8,864 nucleotides of DNA from an uncultured Bacteroidales bacterium (GCA_947179195.1 CAMXAS010000043.1:1-8864); one strand, 5' to 3'. Shown: positions 1-7,616, numbered from the stretch's first letter. Numbers and translations: made by a program. The notes: generated by a model from the sequence alone, not told the origin.

Positions 1-817
1 CGGTGGCCGCTTCGGGCATGAGCGTGATGGCCACGCGGAAACAGCCGTAGCCGCCCAGTTTCATAAGCACGCCGGCGTGCAGCATCGACACGGCCGTCGG
101 GGCCGAGGCGTGGCCGTCGGGCGACCAGGTGTGGAACGGGAAGAGCGCGCCCAGCACGCCGAAGCCGATGAACACGAACGGGAAGAAGCGGCGTTGGGCG
201 TCGAGCGCCATGCCGCGGTCGGCGAGCGTCAGCAGGTTCATCGAATCGGCGCCGTGGAAGAAGTAGAGGCCGAGTAGCCCGAGCAACAGCAGGGCGGAGC
301 CGCCCATGAGCATGAGTGTCAGCTTCATGGCCGCGCGTTCCTTCTCGCCGCTGCCCCAGATGCCAATCAGCAGGAACATCGGAATCAGCGCGATTTCGTA
401 GAACATGAACATACTGAACAGGTCTATCGAGATAAAGAAGCCGAACACGCCCGTCGAGAGCAGGAAATACCACAGGAAGTATTCTTTCGGCATCGGGTCG
501 ATATGCCAGGAGGCGAATACGCCGGTCACGACGATGATGGCCGACAGGAGCAGCATCAGCACGGAGATGCCGTCCACGCCCACGCTGTAGTGGATGTTCC
601 AGGGCGCGTACCAGCACAGGTCGGCGCGGAACAACATGGCGTCGGTCGCGCCGCCGTTCCGGGCCTGGATGAACAGCCCCAACAGCGTCAGGGCCAGCCC
701 CAATAGCGCGATGCCCGCGCCGGCACACAGCAGGCGGATATGCGCCGGTTTCCTGAGGCAGAACAACAGGCCGACGGTCAGCATCGGGATGAGCACGAAC
801 AAGGAGAGAAAGTTCAT
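1..817 (-). CDS. nuoM: NADH-quinone oxidoreductase subunit M (partial, N-terminal 272 residues)
   Basis: Antiporter-like proton-pumping membrane subunit of complex I. I translated it from the ATG at 817. The frame stays open to the left edge, so the C-terminal part (usually to about 490-510 residues) is outside the window. The visible part is strongly hydrophobic and covers roughly the first seven to eight membrane helices. It carries the family motifs VGVDGIS (79-85), the helix-5 glutamate in FMFYEIALIPMFLLIGIWG (E141, like E. coli Glu144) and FPFHTWSPDGH followed by APTA and LMKLGGYG, where K253 matches the pump lysine of helix 7 (E. coli Lys234). These motifs separate it from NuoL, which has PTPVSALIHAATMV at that place. 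It starts 24 bases after the nuoL stop. No Shine-Dalgarno is seen; the leader is AT-rich, as usual in Bacteroidota. nuoN would be expected next. Confidence 0.96.
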   Translation of the reverse strand, partial: MNFLSLFVLIPMLTVGLLFCLRKPAHIRLLCAGAGIALLGLALTLLGLFIQARNGGATDAMLFRADLCWYAPWNIHYSVGVDGISVLMLLLSAIIVVTGVFASWHIDPMPKEYFLWYFLLSTGVFGFFISIDLFSMFMFYEIALIPMFLLIGIWGSGEKERAAMKLTLMLMGGSALLLLGLLGLYFFHGADSMNLLTLADRGMALDAQRRFFPFVFIGFGVLGALFPFHTWSPDGHASAPTAVSMLHAGVLMKLGGYGCFRVAITLMPEAAT

Positions 818-841
818 GGTTTTCGGTTTATGGTAATTCTA

Positions 842-2815
842 CTATAAGTATAAAACAAGCCCTATCAGGCACAAGACGCCCAACAGCAGGATAAGCGCAT
901 AGGTCTGCAACTGTCCCGACTGTATGAAGCGGATTTTGCGGGCGATTTTTTCGGTGAGTTTGCCCGAGCCGAAGACCACCCCGTCGATGACGTGCCGGTC
1001 GAACCAGGCCAGGGCCGTGGAAATGCCTTGGAAGATGAGCCGGTGCGTGATGAACAGGTAGAACCGGTCGATGTAAAAGCGGTTCTTGGCGGCGCGCAGG
1101 AACGCATTGGGCTGCTCCGCCATGCGTTGGAACGCGGGACGCGGCCCACGGCCATAGGCGTAGAGCGCGATGCCGATGCCGGCGAGGGCGGTCAGCACGC
1201 TGCACACGGCCACCGCCGTTTGGAGCGGGAAGGCGTGCGGGAGGCCGTCGCTGCTGAGGAAGTCGCCGAACGGGATGAAACCCGTCAAGAGGCTGAGCAC
1301 CGCCAGGAAGACGAGGGGCGCGGTCATGACGGCGGGCGCTTCGTGGGGCGTATGGTGTTCGGCCTCAGCGTGTTCGGCTTTGGCGGCCGCCGTGTCGCCG
1401 CTGTACGGGCCGTGGAAGATGCGGCAGTAGAGGCGGAACATATAGAAGGCCGTCAGGCCGGCGATGGCCGTCATGAGGATGCCCATACAGGGGTTGAACG
1501 CGAAGGCGGCCGCCAGGATGCCGTCCTTGCTGAAGAAGCCCGAGAAGGGCGGGATGCCCGCGATGGCCAGGCAGCCGACCAGGAAGCACAGGTGCGTGAC
1601 GGGCATATAGCGGCGCAGGCCGCCCATGGCCTTCATCTCGTTGCTGTGCACGGTATGGATGATGGCGCCGGCGCAGAGGAACAGCAGGGCCTTGAAAAAG
1701 GCGTGCGTAAAGAGGTGGAACAGGGAGGCCGTGTAGCCCTCGCCGGCGTGGCCGCCGTAGCCGGAAACGCCCAGGGCCACCATCATGAAGCCGATTTGCG
1801 AAATCGTGGAGAACGCCAGCACGCGCTTGATGTCGGTCTGCACGCAGGCCACGACGGCGGCGTAGAGCGAGGTGAAGGCCGCCACGTAGGCGATGACCTC
1901 CAGCACGCCCGGCGTCATGAGCGCATAGACGGGGAACAGGCGCGCCACGAGGAACACGCCGGCCACGACCATCGTGGCGGCATGGATGAGCGCGGAGACC
2001 GGCGTCGGCCCTTCCATGGCGTCCGGCAGCCAGATATGCAGCGGGAACAGCGCGGATTTGCCGGCGCAGCCCATAAAAATCAGCAGCATCGCCCATGAAA
2101 GGGCCGACAAGCCTAAGAATGAGGCTTGCAGGGCGGGCGCGAACAGCGCGCCGCCCACGCCGGCCGCGTCTTGTGCGCTACCGCAAATGGTCTGAAAGTC
2201 AAACGTTCCCGTAAAGTACGAGAGAATCAGGATGCCGATCAGGAAGCCGAGGTCGGCGAAGCGCGTCACGATAAACGCTTTCTTGGAGGCCGACACCGCT
2301 TCGGGCTTCGTATAGTAGAAGCCGATGAGCAGGTAGGACGACACGCCGACCAACTCCCAAAAGATATAGGTTTGGAAGATGTTGGGCGCCACCACGAGCC
2401 CCAGCATCGAGAAGCTGAACAGGCCGAGGAACGCGAAGTAGCGCGCGAAACCCTTCTCGCCGGCCATGTAGCCGAGGCTGTAGATATGCACCATGAGCGA
2501 GACGGTCGTGATGACGACCCACATCATGGCCGAGAGCGCATCCACGTAAATGCCGAGGCGGATGGCGAGCAGGGGCGTGAACCGCAGCCATTCCCACGAA
2601 AGGATTTCCACGGCCGGCCGCGTGCCGTCGGCTTCCAACGGCAACGAGAAGTACGTCCAGGCCGTGTAGTAGGCCGCCACCGCGGCGATGCCCGTCAGCA
2701 CGCTGCCGATGTAGCCGGCCCATTTGCCCGGCAGGCGCAGCCCGAACGCAATCAGCAGGATGAAGCTGAACAGCGGCAGGAGCGGCACCAAGGCGGTATA
2801 ACAACTGTTGAACAT
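842..2815 (-). CDS. nuoL: NADH-quinone oxidoreductase subunit L
   Basis: The most distal antiporter-like pump of complex I, 657 residues, a little longer than the 613 of E. coli. Visible key residues are E154 in FWELVGVSSYLLIGF (helix 5), R185 and D188 in TRFADLG, K253 in GKSALFPLHIWLPDAM (helix 7), the PTPVSALIHAATMV block (270-283), H367, H371 and K375 in FHLFTHAFFKALLF, and K430 in GFFSKDGIL (helix 12). After helix 14 there is a hydrophilic loop rich in histidine and glutamate (about 479-494). The C-terminus has the expected amphipathic lateral-helix region (about 560-630) and a last membrane helix (about 638-657). The start ATG at 2815 precedes a hydrophobic first helix. It is the only gene here separated from its predecessor by a long gap (116 bases). 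Two TAG stops in tandem end it (842-844 and 839-841). By family knowledge it moves one proton per cycle. Confidence 0.98.
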   Translation of the reverse strand: MFNSCYTALVPLLPLFSFILLIAFGLRLPGKWAGYIGSVLTGIAAVAAYYTAWTYFSLPLEADGTRPAVEILSWEWLRFTPLLAIRLGIYVDALSAMMWVVITTVSLMVHIYSLGYMAGEKGFARYFAFLGLFSFSMLGLVVAPNIFQTYIFWELVGVSSYLLIGFYYTKPEAVSASKKAFIVTRFADLGFLIGILILSYFTGTFDFQTICGSAQDAAGVGGALFAPALQASFLGLSALSWAMLLIFMGCAGKSALFPLHIWLPDAMEGPTPVSALIHAATMVVAGVFLVARLFPVYALMTPGVLEVIAYVAAFTSLYAAVVACVQTDIKRVLAFSTISQIGFMMVALGVSGYGGHAGEGYTASLFHLFTHAFFKALLFLCAGAIIHTVHSNEMKAMGGLRRYMPVTHLCFLVGCLAIAGIPPFSGFFSKDGILAAAFAFNPCMGILMTAIAGLTAFYMFRLYCRIFHGPYSGDTAAAKAEHAEAEHHTPHEAPAVMTAPLVFLAVLSLLTGFIPFGDFLSSDGLPHAFPLQTAVAVCSVLTALAGIGIALYAYGRGPRPAFQRMAEQPNAFLRAAKNRFYIDRFYLFITHRLIFQGISTALAWFDRHVIDGVVFGSGKLTEKIARKIRFIQSGQLQTYALILLLGVLCLIGLVLYL

Positions 2816-2867
2816 GGTCTTAGGTTATTTCAAGTGTTGGTTCAAGTATTGTATTGCAATCAATTTA

Positions 2868-2923
2868 ACGCCAAATGTTTGTATTGTGTCATTTAAAGTA
2901 TTGATACAAGTTCCGTTTGGCGT
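2868..2923 (-). repeat. Two-tier inverted repeat (possible mRNA hairpin) between nuoK and nuoL
   Basis: The nuoK-nuoL gap (2816-2931) is AT-rich and holds a perfect 8-base inverted repeat, ACGCCAAA at 2868-2875 and TTTGGCGT at 2916-2923. Nested inside it is a perfect 6-base repeat, TTGTAT at 2879-2884 and ATACAA at 2904-2909. In the nuo transcript these could form a stem with a 6/3-base internal loop, an inner stem and a 19-base end loop. No run of U follows, so it does not look like an intrinsic terminator. It could be an RNA processing or stability element between the two parts of the operon, or chance in a short AT-rich spacer. Confidence 0.4.
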
Positions 2924-2931
2924 CTTTCCGT

Positions 2932-3252
2932 CTATTTTAAATCGTTCAGTTCGTTCAATTTCTGCGCCTCGATATGTTTGAGGTTGCGGTAAATGTTGAT
3001 GATAATCGCAATGGCGATGGCCGTTTCCGCTGCCGAAATCGCGATGGAGAACAGGGCGAAAAACAGCCCCTCCATGTGTTCGGGGTACAGGAAGCGGTTG
3101 AACACCGCGAAGTTGATATCGGTGGCGTTCAGAATCAACTCAATGGAAATCAGCATGGCGAGCAGGTTCCGCCGCGTGATGAAGCCATAGATGCCGGCGA
3201 AAAACAGTATCGTGCTGAGAACCAGGTAATAGGTCATGGGTATGTTTGCCAT
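2932..3252 (-). CDS. nuoK: NADH-quinone oxidoreductase subunit K
   Basis: Small three-helix membrane subunit at the junction between the quinone module and the antiporter-like pumps. From the ATG at 3252 it has 106 residues; a second ATG at 3237 (MTYYLVLS) would give 101, and the family is about 100-105 long, so both fit. I chose the upstream one because it lies 26 bases past the nuoJ stop. The longer open frame reaching up to 3513 runs through nuoJ in another frame and is not the real start. The two buried glutamates of the proton path are present: E38 in AMLISIELILN and E76 in SISAAETA-type context (AISAAETAIAIAI), matching E. coli Glu36 and Glu72. Helices lie at about 7-24, 29-52 and 62-86, followed by a hydrophilic tail. 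The sequence NATDINFAVFNRFL is typical of Bacteroidota NuoK. Confidence 0.96.
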   Translation of the reverse strand: MANIPMTYYLVLSTILFFAGIYGFITRRNLLAMLISIELILNATDINFAVFNRFLYPEHMEGLFFALFSIAISAAETAIAIAIIINIYRNLKHIEAQKLNELNDLK

Positions 3253-3278
3253 GGTCGGTCGGTTTTTAAAGGTTAGGG

Positions 3279-3800
3279 CTATTGGCGTTTGCGGGCGATT
3301 AAGATACCGCCTATAATGCAGGCCAACAGCAAAATACTCAAAGCTTCGAACGGCAGGATATAGCCGAACTTGTCCGCACTCATCAGGGCGTTGCCGATGG
3401 CCTTCATCGGCAGTTCTTCGGGCGCGTGGTAATAGACCTCGCCCCAAGGGCTGGCTTGGAGCAGATAGACGCAGAGCAATGTGCCGGCCGCCGCCGCGAT
3501 GAAGCCGAGCCAACGGCGGTGGCTCCGTATCGGCTGGTTCTTTTCTTCATCCGTGCTGGTGAGGAAGATGGAAAAGACGTAGAGCACGATGATGCCGCCG
3601 GCATAGACCGTCATCTGAACCGCGCCTAAAAACGAGTAGTTCAGATAGAAATAGAGGCCCGCCGTGGCGAAGAGGACGAACAGCAGGTAGGTGGCCGCCC
3701 GCAGGATTTTCTTCGTCGTGACCGCCAGAATCGAGCTGACGACCATGACGGCGGCCAGGAAAAAGAAAACGAGGGTGGAGGCAATCGAACCGTTTTCCAT
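3279..3800 (-). CDS. nuoJ: NADH-quinone oxidoreductase subunit J
   Basis: Membrane subunit of complex I with five predicted helices (173 residues), which helps couple quinone reduction to the proton channels. The diagnostic stretch is FLGAVQMTVYAGGIIVLYVF (57-76). It corresponds to the third helix, whose pi-bulge changes conformation during turnover, and it contains the conserved VYAGG (65-69). The first two helices are at about 8-27 and 35-53, and the last at about 151-168 before a basic end (ARKRQ). Between helices 3 and 4 there is a charged loop (about 81-97). The ATG at 3800 lies 4 bases after the nuoI stop, suggesting translational coupling; nuoK follows after 26 bases. Confidence 0.96.
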   Translation of the reverse strand: MENGSIASTLVFFFLAAVMVVSSILAVTTKKILRAATYLLFVLFATAGLYFYLNYSFLGAVQMTVYAGGIIVLYVFSIFLTSTDEEKNQPIRSHRRWLGFIAAAAGTLLCVYLLQASPWGEVYYHAPEELPMKAIGNALMSADKFGYILPFEALSILLLACIIGGILIARKRQ

Positions 3801-3804
3801 AAGG

Positions 3805-4254
3805 CTATAAGGTATTAGGATTTAAGGTCAGGACTAATTTGTCGCGTTCAAAGACGGCGTTTTCGTAATCCGGCGTGAAGGCGATGGCCTGTTGCGGGCA
3901 CACCCGCACGCAGATTTGGCAGAACAGGCAGCAACCCAGGTCGTAGGTATAACGCGCCAGCACCTTCTTCGGCTTGCCGTCGGGCGTCGTTTCGGTGCGC
4001 GTCTCGATATGAATCGTTTCGTTCGGACAATTCATCTGGCACAGGCCGCAGGCAATGCAGCGGTGGTTGCCGTTCTCGTCGAGCGGCATACTGAGCCGGC
4101 CGCGGAAGCGCGGGGACACGTAGTTCTCTTCCCGGTGCGCCGGGTAAGGGTCGGTCGTCTTCTTGCGGAAAAAAATCTTGAGCGTCGTGCCCATGCCGAT
4201 GAGCAGCGAGCGCAAGCCCGTGAAGAAATCGTGAAAATAATCGTACACTTTCAT
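3805..4254 (-). CDS. nuoI: NADH-quinone oxidoreductase subunit I (2x[4Fe-4S] ferredoxin-type)
   Basis: Electron-transfer subunit carrying clusters N6a and N6b, which pass electrons to N2 in NuoB. It has 149 residues from the ATG at 4254 (MKVYDYFHDF). The frame stays open upstream to 4398, but that extension runs inside nuoH, reads as low-complexity shadow protein and is not homologous to NuoI. Two classical CxxCxxCxxxCP motifs are visible: C66, C69, C72, C76 (CIACGLCQMNCP) and C109, C112, C115, C119 (CLFCQICVRVCP). The N-terminal amphipathic helix (about 4-33) would anchor it on the membrane arm. An additional cysteine, C108, precedes the second motif. With NuoE, F and G absent from this operon, NuoI is the likely point where electrons from an external donor enter; that is inference. 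It starts 11 bases after nuoH. Confidence 0.97.
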   Translation of the reverse strand: MKVYDYFHDFFTGLRSLLIGMGTTLKIFFRKKTTDPYPAHREENYVSPRFRGRLSMPLDENGNHRCIACGLCQMNCPNETIHIETRTETTPDGKPKKVLARYTYDLGCCLFCQICVRVCPQQAIAFTPDYENAVFERDKLVLTLNPNTL

Positions 4255-4265
4255 CGTATCATCGT

Positions 4266-5342
4266 TTAAAAATGCCAGCCGCAGGCCACGACCACCACCA
4301 TAATCAGCAGGTTGCAGAGGTTGAGCGGCAACAGGTAACGCCATTCCAACGCCAGCAGCTGGTCGATGCGCAGGCGCGGGAACGTCCATTTGAACCACAT
4401 GAGGACAAAAATCAGCAGGGCGGTCTTACCGAAGAACCACAGCACGGAGGGGATGTAGTCCATCACGGCGTTGAAGCCGTCCCAGCCCGGGATATGGAGC
4501 GGCATCCAGCCGCCGAGGAACAGCGTCGCCGCCAAGGCCGCCACGATAAAGGCGTTCACGAATTCGGCCACATAGTAGAAGCCGAAGTGCATACCCGAAT
4601 ATTCGGTGTGGTAGCCCGCCGTCAGTTCCGATTCGGCTTCGGGCAGGTCGAACGGGCCGCGGTTGGTCTCGGCCGTGCCGGCCACCAGATAGACGACGAA
4701 CGCGACAAAGGCCGGGATATGGCCTTTGAAGATGAACCACAGGTCGTTCTGCGCCTCCACGATTTCCGATAGCTGCATCGTGCCGGAGAGCACGACAACC
4801 GTCAGCAGGCTCAGCCCGATGGAGAGTTCGTAGCTGATCATCTGGGCGCCGCTGCGCATCGCGCCGATCATCGAGAACTTGTTGTTGCTCGACCAACCGG
4901 CCAGCAATATGCCCACGATGCCGATGGAAGAAACGGCCATCATGAAGAACACGCCCACGTTGAAATCCAACACCTGCAGGCCCTTGGCGAACGGGATGCA
5001 GCTGAACGTCAGCACCGAGGCGATGATGACGACAAAGGGCGCGAGGTTGTAGAGAAAGCGGTCCACATGGTCGATGGACATGATTTCTTTCGTCAGGATT
5101 TTCACCATATCGGCCACGGTCTGGCATAGCCCCCACGGGCCGACGCGGTTGGGCCCCAGACGGCACTGGAAGGCCGCGCACACCTTGCGTTCGGCCAAAA
5201 TCATCACGAGGGCGATGACGGCGTAAGCCACCAAAATGACCACGCCGATGAGCACGCACTCGATGAAGAAACTCAATCCGCCGGGCAGATAGCTTCTGAG
5301 GAAGTGGTCTATCCAGCCGGTCACGCTTGCAAAATCAAACAT
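4266..5342 (-). CDS. nuoH: NADH-quinone oxidoreductase subunit H
   Basis: Membrane subunit (358 residues, about eight helices) that forms the quinone entry tunnel and links the soluble arm to the proton channels. Family signatures are RLGPNRVGPWGLCQTVADMVKILTKE-type sequence from residue 61 to 86, and ETNRGPFDLPEAESEL (225-240), whose acidic residues E225, D232, E235, E237 and E239 belong to the E-channel loop. A third conserved block is MWFKWTFPRLRIDQLL (315-330), also typical of NuoH. Helix 1 is at about 24-50. The ATG at 5342 is 32 bases past the nuoCD stop. In E. coli nuoE, nuoF and nuoG lie between these two genes; here nothing lies between them. Confidence 0.98.
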   Translation of the reverse strand: MFDFASVTGWIDHFLRSYLPGGLSFFIECVLIGVVILVAYAVIALVMILAERKVCAAFQCRLGPNRVGPWGLCQTVADMVKILTKEIMSIDHVDRFLYNLAPFVVIIASVLTFSCIPFAKGLQVLDFNVGVFFMMAVSSIGIVGILLAGWSSNNKFSMIGAMRSGAQMISYELSIGLSLLTVVVLSGTMQLSEIVEAQNDLWFIFKGHIPAFVAFVVYLVAGTAETNRGPFDLPEAESELTAGYHTEYSGMHFGFYYVAEFVNAFIVAALAATLFLGGWMPLHIPGWDGFNAVMDYIPSVLWFFGKTALLIFVLMWFKWTFPRLRIDQLLALEWRYLLPLNLCNLLIMVVVVACGWHF

Positions 5343-5374
5343 AGGTTTATCAAGTCTTTGTCTGTATCAGGTCT

Positions 5375-7012
5375 TTATCGGTCAATATCCGGCACCACGT
5401 AGTCCAACGACGCGCCCACGACAATCAGGTCGGCGATTTTGTGACCCGAAGCCAAGTGGTCCACGGCGCCCACGAGCGGCAGGCCCGTGGAGCGGAATTT
5501 GACGCGGTAGGGGAATTTGTCGCCGCGGCTTTCGATGAACACGCCGAACATACCGCGCGAAGCTTCCACCAGTTTGAAATAGTCGCCTTCCGGCAGCTTT
5601 ATCAACGGCTTGGTCTTCAAGGCGTAATCGCCGTCCGGGATTTTGGTCAGCAATTGGTCCAACAACTTGAGCGACTCGTGGATTTCGTCCATGCGGACGC
5701 AGTAGCGGTCGAAGCAGTCGCCGTTTTGGTACAATATCTCGTTGAATTCCAATTGGTCGTAAACGCCGTAGGGCTGGATTTTCCGCAGGTCGCACGACAG
5801 GCCGGAGGCGCGTGCCGACGGGCCCGTGATGCCGTAAGAGGCCGCTTCCTCCTTGGTCAGCAGCCCGATGCCCTTCGTCCGTTGCTGCACGATGACGTTG
5901 CCGGTGAACACTTTATGGTATTCGGGCAACACGGTGGGCAGGTAGCGGATGAATTCCGCCGTCTTGCGCAGGAAGTCGGGGTGCAGGTCGGCGGCCACGC
6001 CGCCTATCATATTGTAGTTCTGAATGAGCCGGCCGCCCGTCGTGTCTTCGAACAGGTTGAGGATTTTCTCGCGGTCGCGGAAGCCGTAGAAAAACGGCGT
6101 CAGGCCGCCCATATCCATGCAGAACGTCGAATAGAACAGCAGGTGCGACTGGATACGCGTCAACTCGTCCATGATGGCGCGGATGTATTGGGCGCGCAAC
6201 GGGATTTCAAGCCCCAGGGCTTCCTCGATGCAGGCGCAGAGCGCGTGGCGGTTCTGATGGGCCGAGAGGTAGTCGAGCCGGTCGGTCAGCGCAAGCGTCT
6301 GCGGGTAGGCCAGGCTTTCGCACATCTTTTCGATGCCGCGGTGGATATAGCCGCAGTGCGGATCCACCTTGCGCACGATTTCGCCCTCCAGCGAGACCTG
6401 AAAGTGCAGTACGCCGTGCGTGGCCGGGTGCTGCGGGCCGAAGTTCACGACGTATTCCTCTTCCTCGAACAAGCGGTTTTTACCCTCGGTCGTGGCGCCC
6501 GTCGTGCGGTCGGTATAGAAGACCGGCTGGGCGTCCGTCAGTTTTTCGGATTGGGTCGGCACCGGGTTCAGCGCCGGGTCGGCGTCGTAGTCCTTGCGGA
6601 GCGGATGGCCGTTCCAGTCGTTGCGCAGGTAGAGCCGCCGCATATCGGGGTGGTTCAGGAAGCGGATGCCGAAGAAGTCGAACACCTCGCGTTCCTCCAA
6701 CAGCGCCGACTGCCACAGGTGGCTGACGGTAGGGATGGCGGCCGTCCCGCGGTCGGTACGCACCTTCACCACCACGGTATGGCCGTGTCGGTAGGAATAA
6801 AGGCGGTAGAGCACGCTCAGACCGTCTTCGCCCTCGTCCAGGCCGACCATATAACTCAGAAAGTCGAACGCCAGATTGGCGTCGGTTTTCAGGAAGGCGG
6901 CCACGTCCGGCCAAACGTCCGGCTTTACGCCTAAAGTTTCCACTTGTTGGGTCGGGTTCAGCGTTTCGCACGCGAATCCGGCGTTTTGCAGATAAGCCGA
7001 CAGGTTATTCAT
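5375..7012 (-). CDS. nuoCD: NADH-quinone oxidoreductase fused subunit C/D
   Basis: Soluble subunit of the connecting module, 545 residues, fusing the 30-kDa (NuoC) and 49-kDa (NuoD) proteins, as in E. coli and many Bacteroidota. The NuoC part covers about 1-142, with the signature EREVFDFFGIRFLNHPDMRR (107-126) and GHPLRKDYD (135-143). A linker follows (about 144-186). NuoD runs from about 187 to the end: NFGPQHPATHG (190-200) supplies the quinone-site histidine (H195 or H199), and RLDYLSAHQNR (245-255) supplies the quinone-binding tyrosine Y248. The protein ends in the family-typical VVPDIDR. The CxxC pairs that hold nickel in related group 4 hydrogenases are absent, so this is a quinone reductase and not a hydrogenase. 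The ATG at 7012 overlaps the end of nuoB by 8 bases, suggesting coupled translation and balanced amounts of the two partners. Confidence 0.98.
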   Translation of the reverse strand: MNNLSAYLQNAGFACETLNPTQQVETLGVKPDVWPDVAAFLKTDANLAFDFLSYMVGLDEGEDGLSVLYRLYSYRHGHTVVVKVRTDRGTAAIPTVSHLWQSALLEEREVFDFFGIRFLNHPDMRRLYLRNDWNGHPLRKDYDADPALNPVPTQSEKLTDAQPVFYTDRTTGATTEGKNRLFEEEEYVVNFGPQHPATHGVLHFQVSLEGEIVRKVDPHCGYIHRGIEKMCESLAYPQTLALTDRLDYLSAHQNRHALCACIEEALGLEIPLRAQYIRAIMDELTRIQSHLLFYSTFCMDMGGLTPFFYGFRDREKILNLFEDTTGGRLIQNYNMIGGVAADLHPDFLRKTAEFIRYLPTVLPEYHKVFTGNVIVQQRTKGIGLLTKEEAASYGITGPSARASGLSCDLRKIQPYGVYDQLEFNEILYQNGDCFDRYCVRMDEIHESLKLLDQLLTKIPDGDYALKTKPLIKLPEGDYFKLVEASRGMFGVFIESRGDKFPYRVKFRSTGLPLVGAVDHLASGHKIADLIVVGASLDYVVPDIDR

Positions 7013-7616
7013 GGTTCTGTTTCTCCCAATTTAGTTTTTCGGCTTCGGTCGGGGCGGTCTCCTTGTGGTTGCGGCCGCCGAAGAACTTCTCCGCCTTGAT
7101 TTTGCGTTGCAGTTGGAACATCCCGTACAGCAGGGCCTCGGGGCGGGGCGGACAGCCCGGCACATAGACATCGACGGGAATGATTTGGTTCACGCCCTGC
7201 ACCACGTGGTAGGAATGACGGAACGGCCCGCCCGAAATGGCGCAACTGCCCATCGCGATGACGTATTTGGGGTCGGCCATCTGGTCGTAGAGCCGTTTGA
7301 GCACGGGGGCCATCTTGTGGACGATGGTACCGGCCACGATGATGACGTCGGCCTGACGCGGACTGGCGCGCGTCACTTCGAAGCCGAACCGCGCGAAGTC
7401 GTAGCGGGCGGCGCCCACGGCCATGAACTCGATGCCGCAGCAGCTTGTGGCGAACGTCAGCGGCCAAAGCGAATTGGCCCGTCCCCAGTTGATCATGTCG
7501 TCCAAAAAGCCCAGCCAAACCGGGGTGCCGGCCGCCTTGAGCTCGTCCAACGTATCCAGATAGTCGTTGTTCTTGAACGCCGAATCTTCGATGGATTGTA
7601 TGCCTTGGTGTTTCAT
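7005..7616 (-). CDS. nuoB: NADH-quinone oxidoreductase subunit B (cluster N2)
   Basis: Soluble subunit (203 residues) that holds the terminal 4Fe-4S cluster N2, which reduces quinone at the interface with NuoD. The four cluster ligands are visible: the adjacent pair C59-C60 in FATSCCGIEFMA, C125 in AMGSCAISGGPF and C155 in YVPGCPPRPEALL. The core (about 32-175) matches the 20-kDa family throughout. The N-terminal 30 residues and the charged tail after about 180 (KETAPTEAEKLNWEKQ) are variable parts. The ATG at 7616 is 15 bases past the nuoA stop and the reading frame overlaps nuoCD at its end. Confidence 0.98.
   Translation of the reverse strand: MKHQGIQSIEDSAFKNNDYLDTLDELKAAGTPVWLGFLDDMINWGRANSLWPLTFATSCCGIEFMAVGAARYDFARFGFEVTRASPRQADVIIVAGTIVHKMAPVLKRLYDQMADPKYVIAMGSCAISGGPFRHSYHVVQGVNQIIPVDVYVPGCPPRPEALLYGMFQLQRKIKAEKFFGGRNHKETAPTEAEKLNWEKQNHE

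Noticed and set aside
992..2098. Long plus-strand open frame of 368 codons opposite nuoL
   Set aside because: It is the complement of a certain gene. Its protein is rich in Arg, Gly, His, Glu and Ala with no hydrophobic core or motif, as expected for antisense frames in GC-rich DNA.
2843..2875. Internal promoter for nuoL (minus-strand TTTG at 2872-2875, 21 bases, then AATACTTG at 2843-2850)
   Set aside because: The second element misses two fixed positions of TAnnTTTG. The spacer is AT-rich, so partial matches are expected. Not strong enough to annotate.
2126..2896. Plus-strand open frame of 256 codons opposite the 5' part of nuoL and the spacer
   Set aside because: Charged low-complexity shadow of nuoL; it runs into the AT-rich spacer without any family feature.
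2932..3513. Longer nuoK with a start at 3513
   Set aside because: The extra residues are nuoJ read in another frame; NuoK is about 100-106 residues long and begins at 3252 or 3237.
3805..4398. Longer nuoI with a start at 4398
   Set aside because: The extra 48 residues lie inside nuoH and do not resemble NuoI; the ATG at 4254 gives the usual length and N-terminal helix.
5441..6934. Long plus-strand open frame of 497 codons opposite nuoCD
   Set aside because: Same reason: nuoCD is proven by its motifs along the whole length, and the antisense frame shows no recognisable domain or promoter.
5375..7012. Group 4 membrane-bound hydrogenase large subunit instead of NuoCD
   Set aside because: Neither of the nickel-binding CxxC pairs is present, the protein ends in VPDIDR, and the neighbours are a complete Nuo membrane set.
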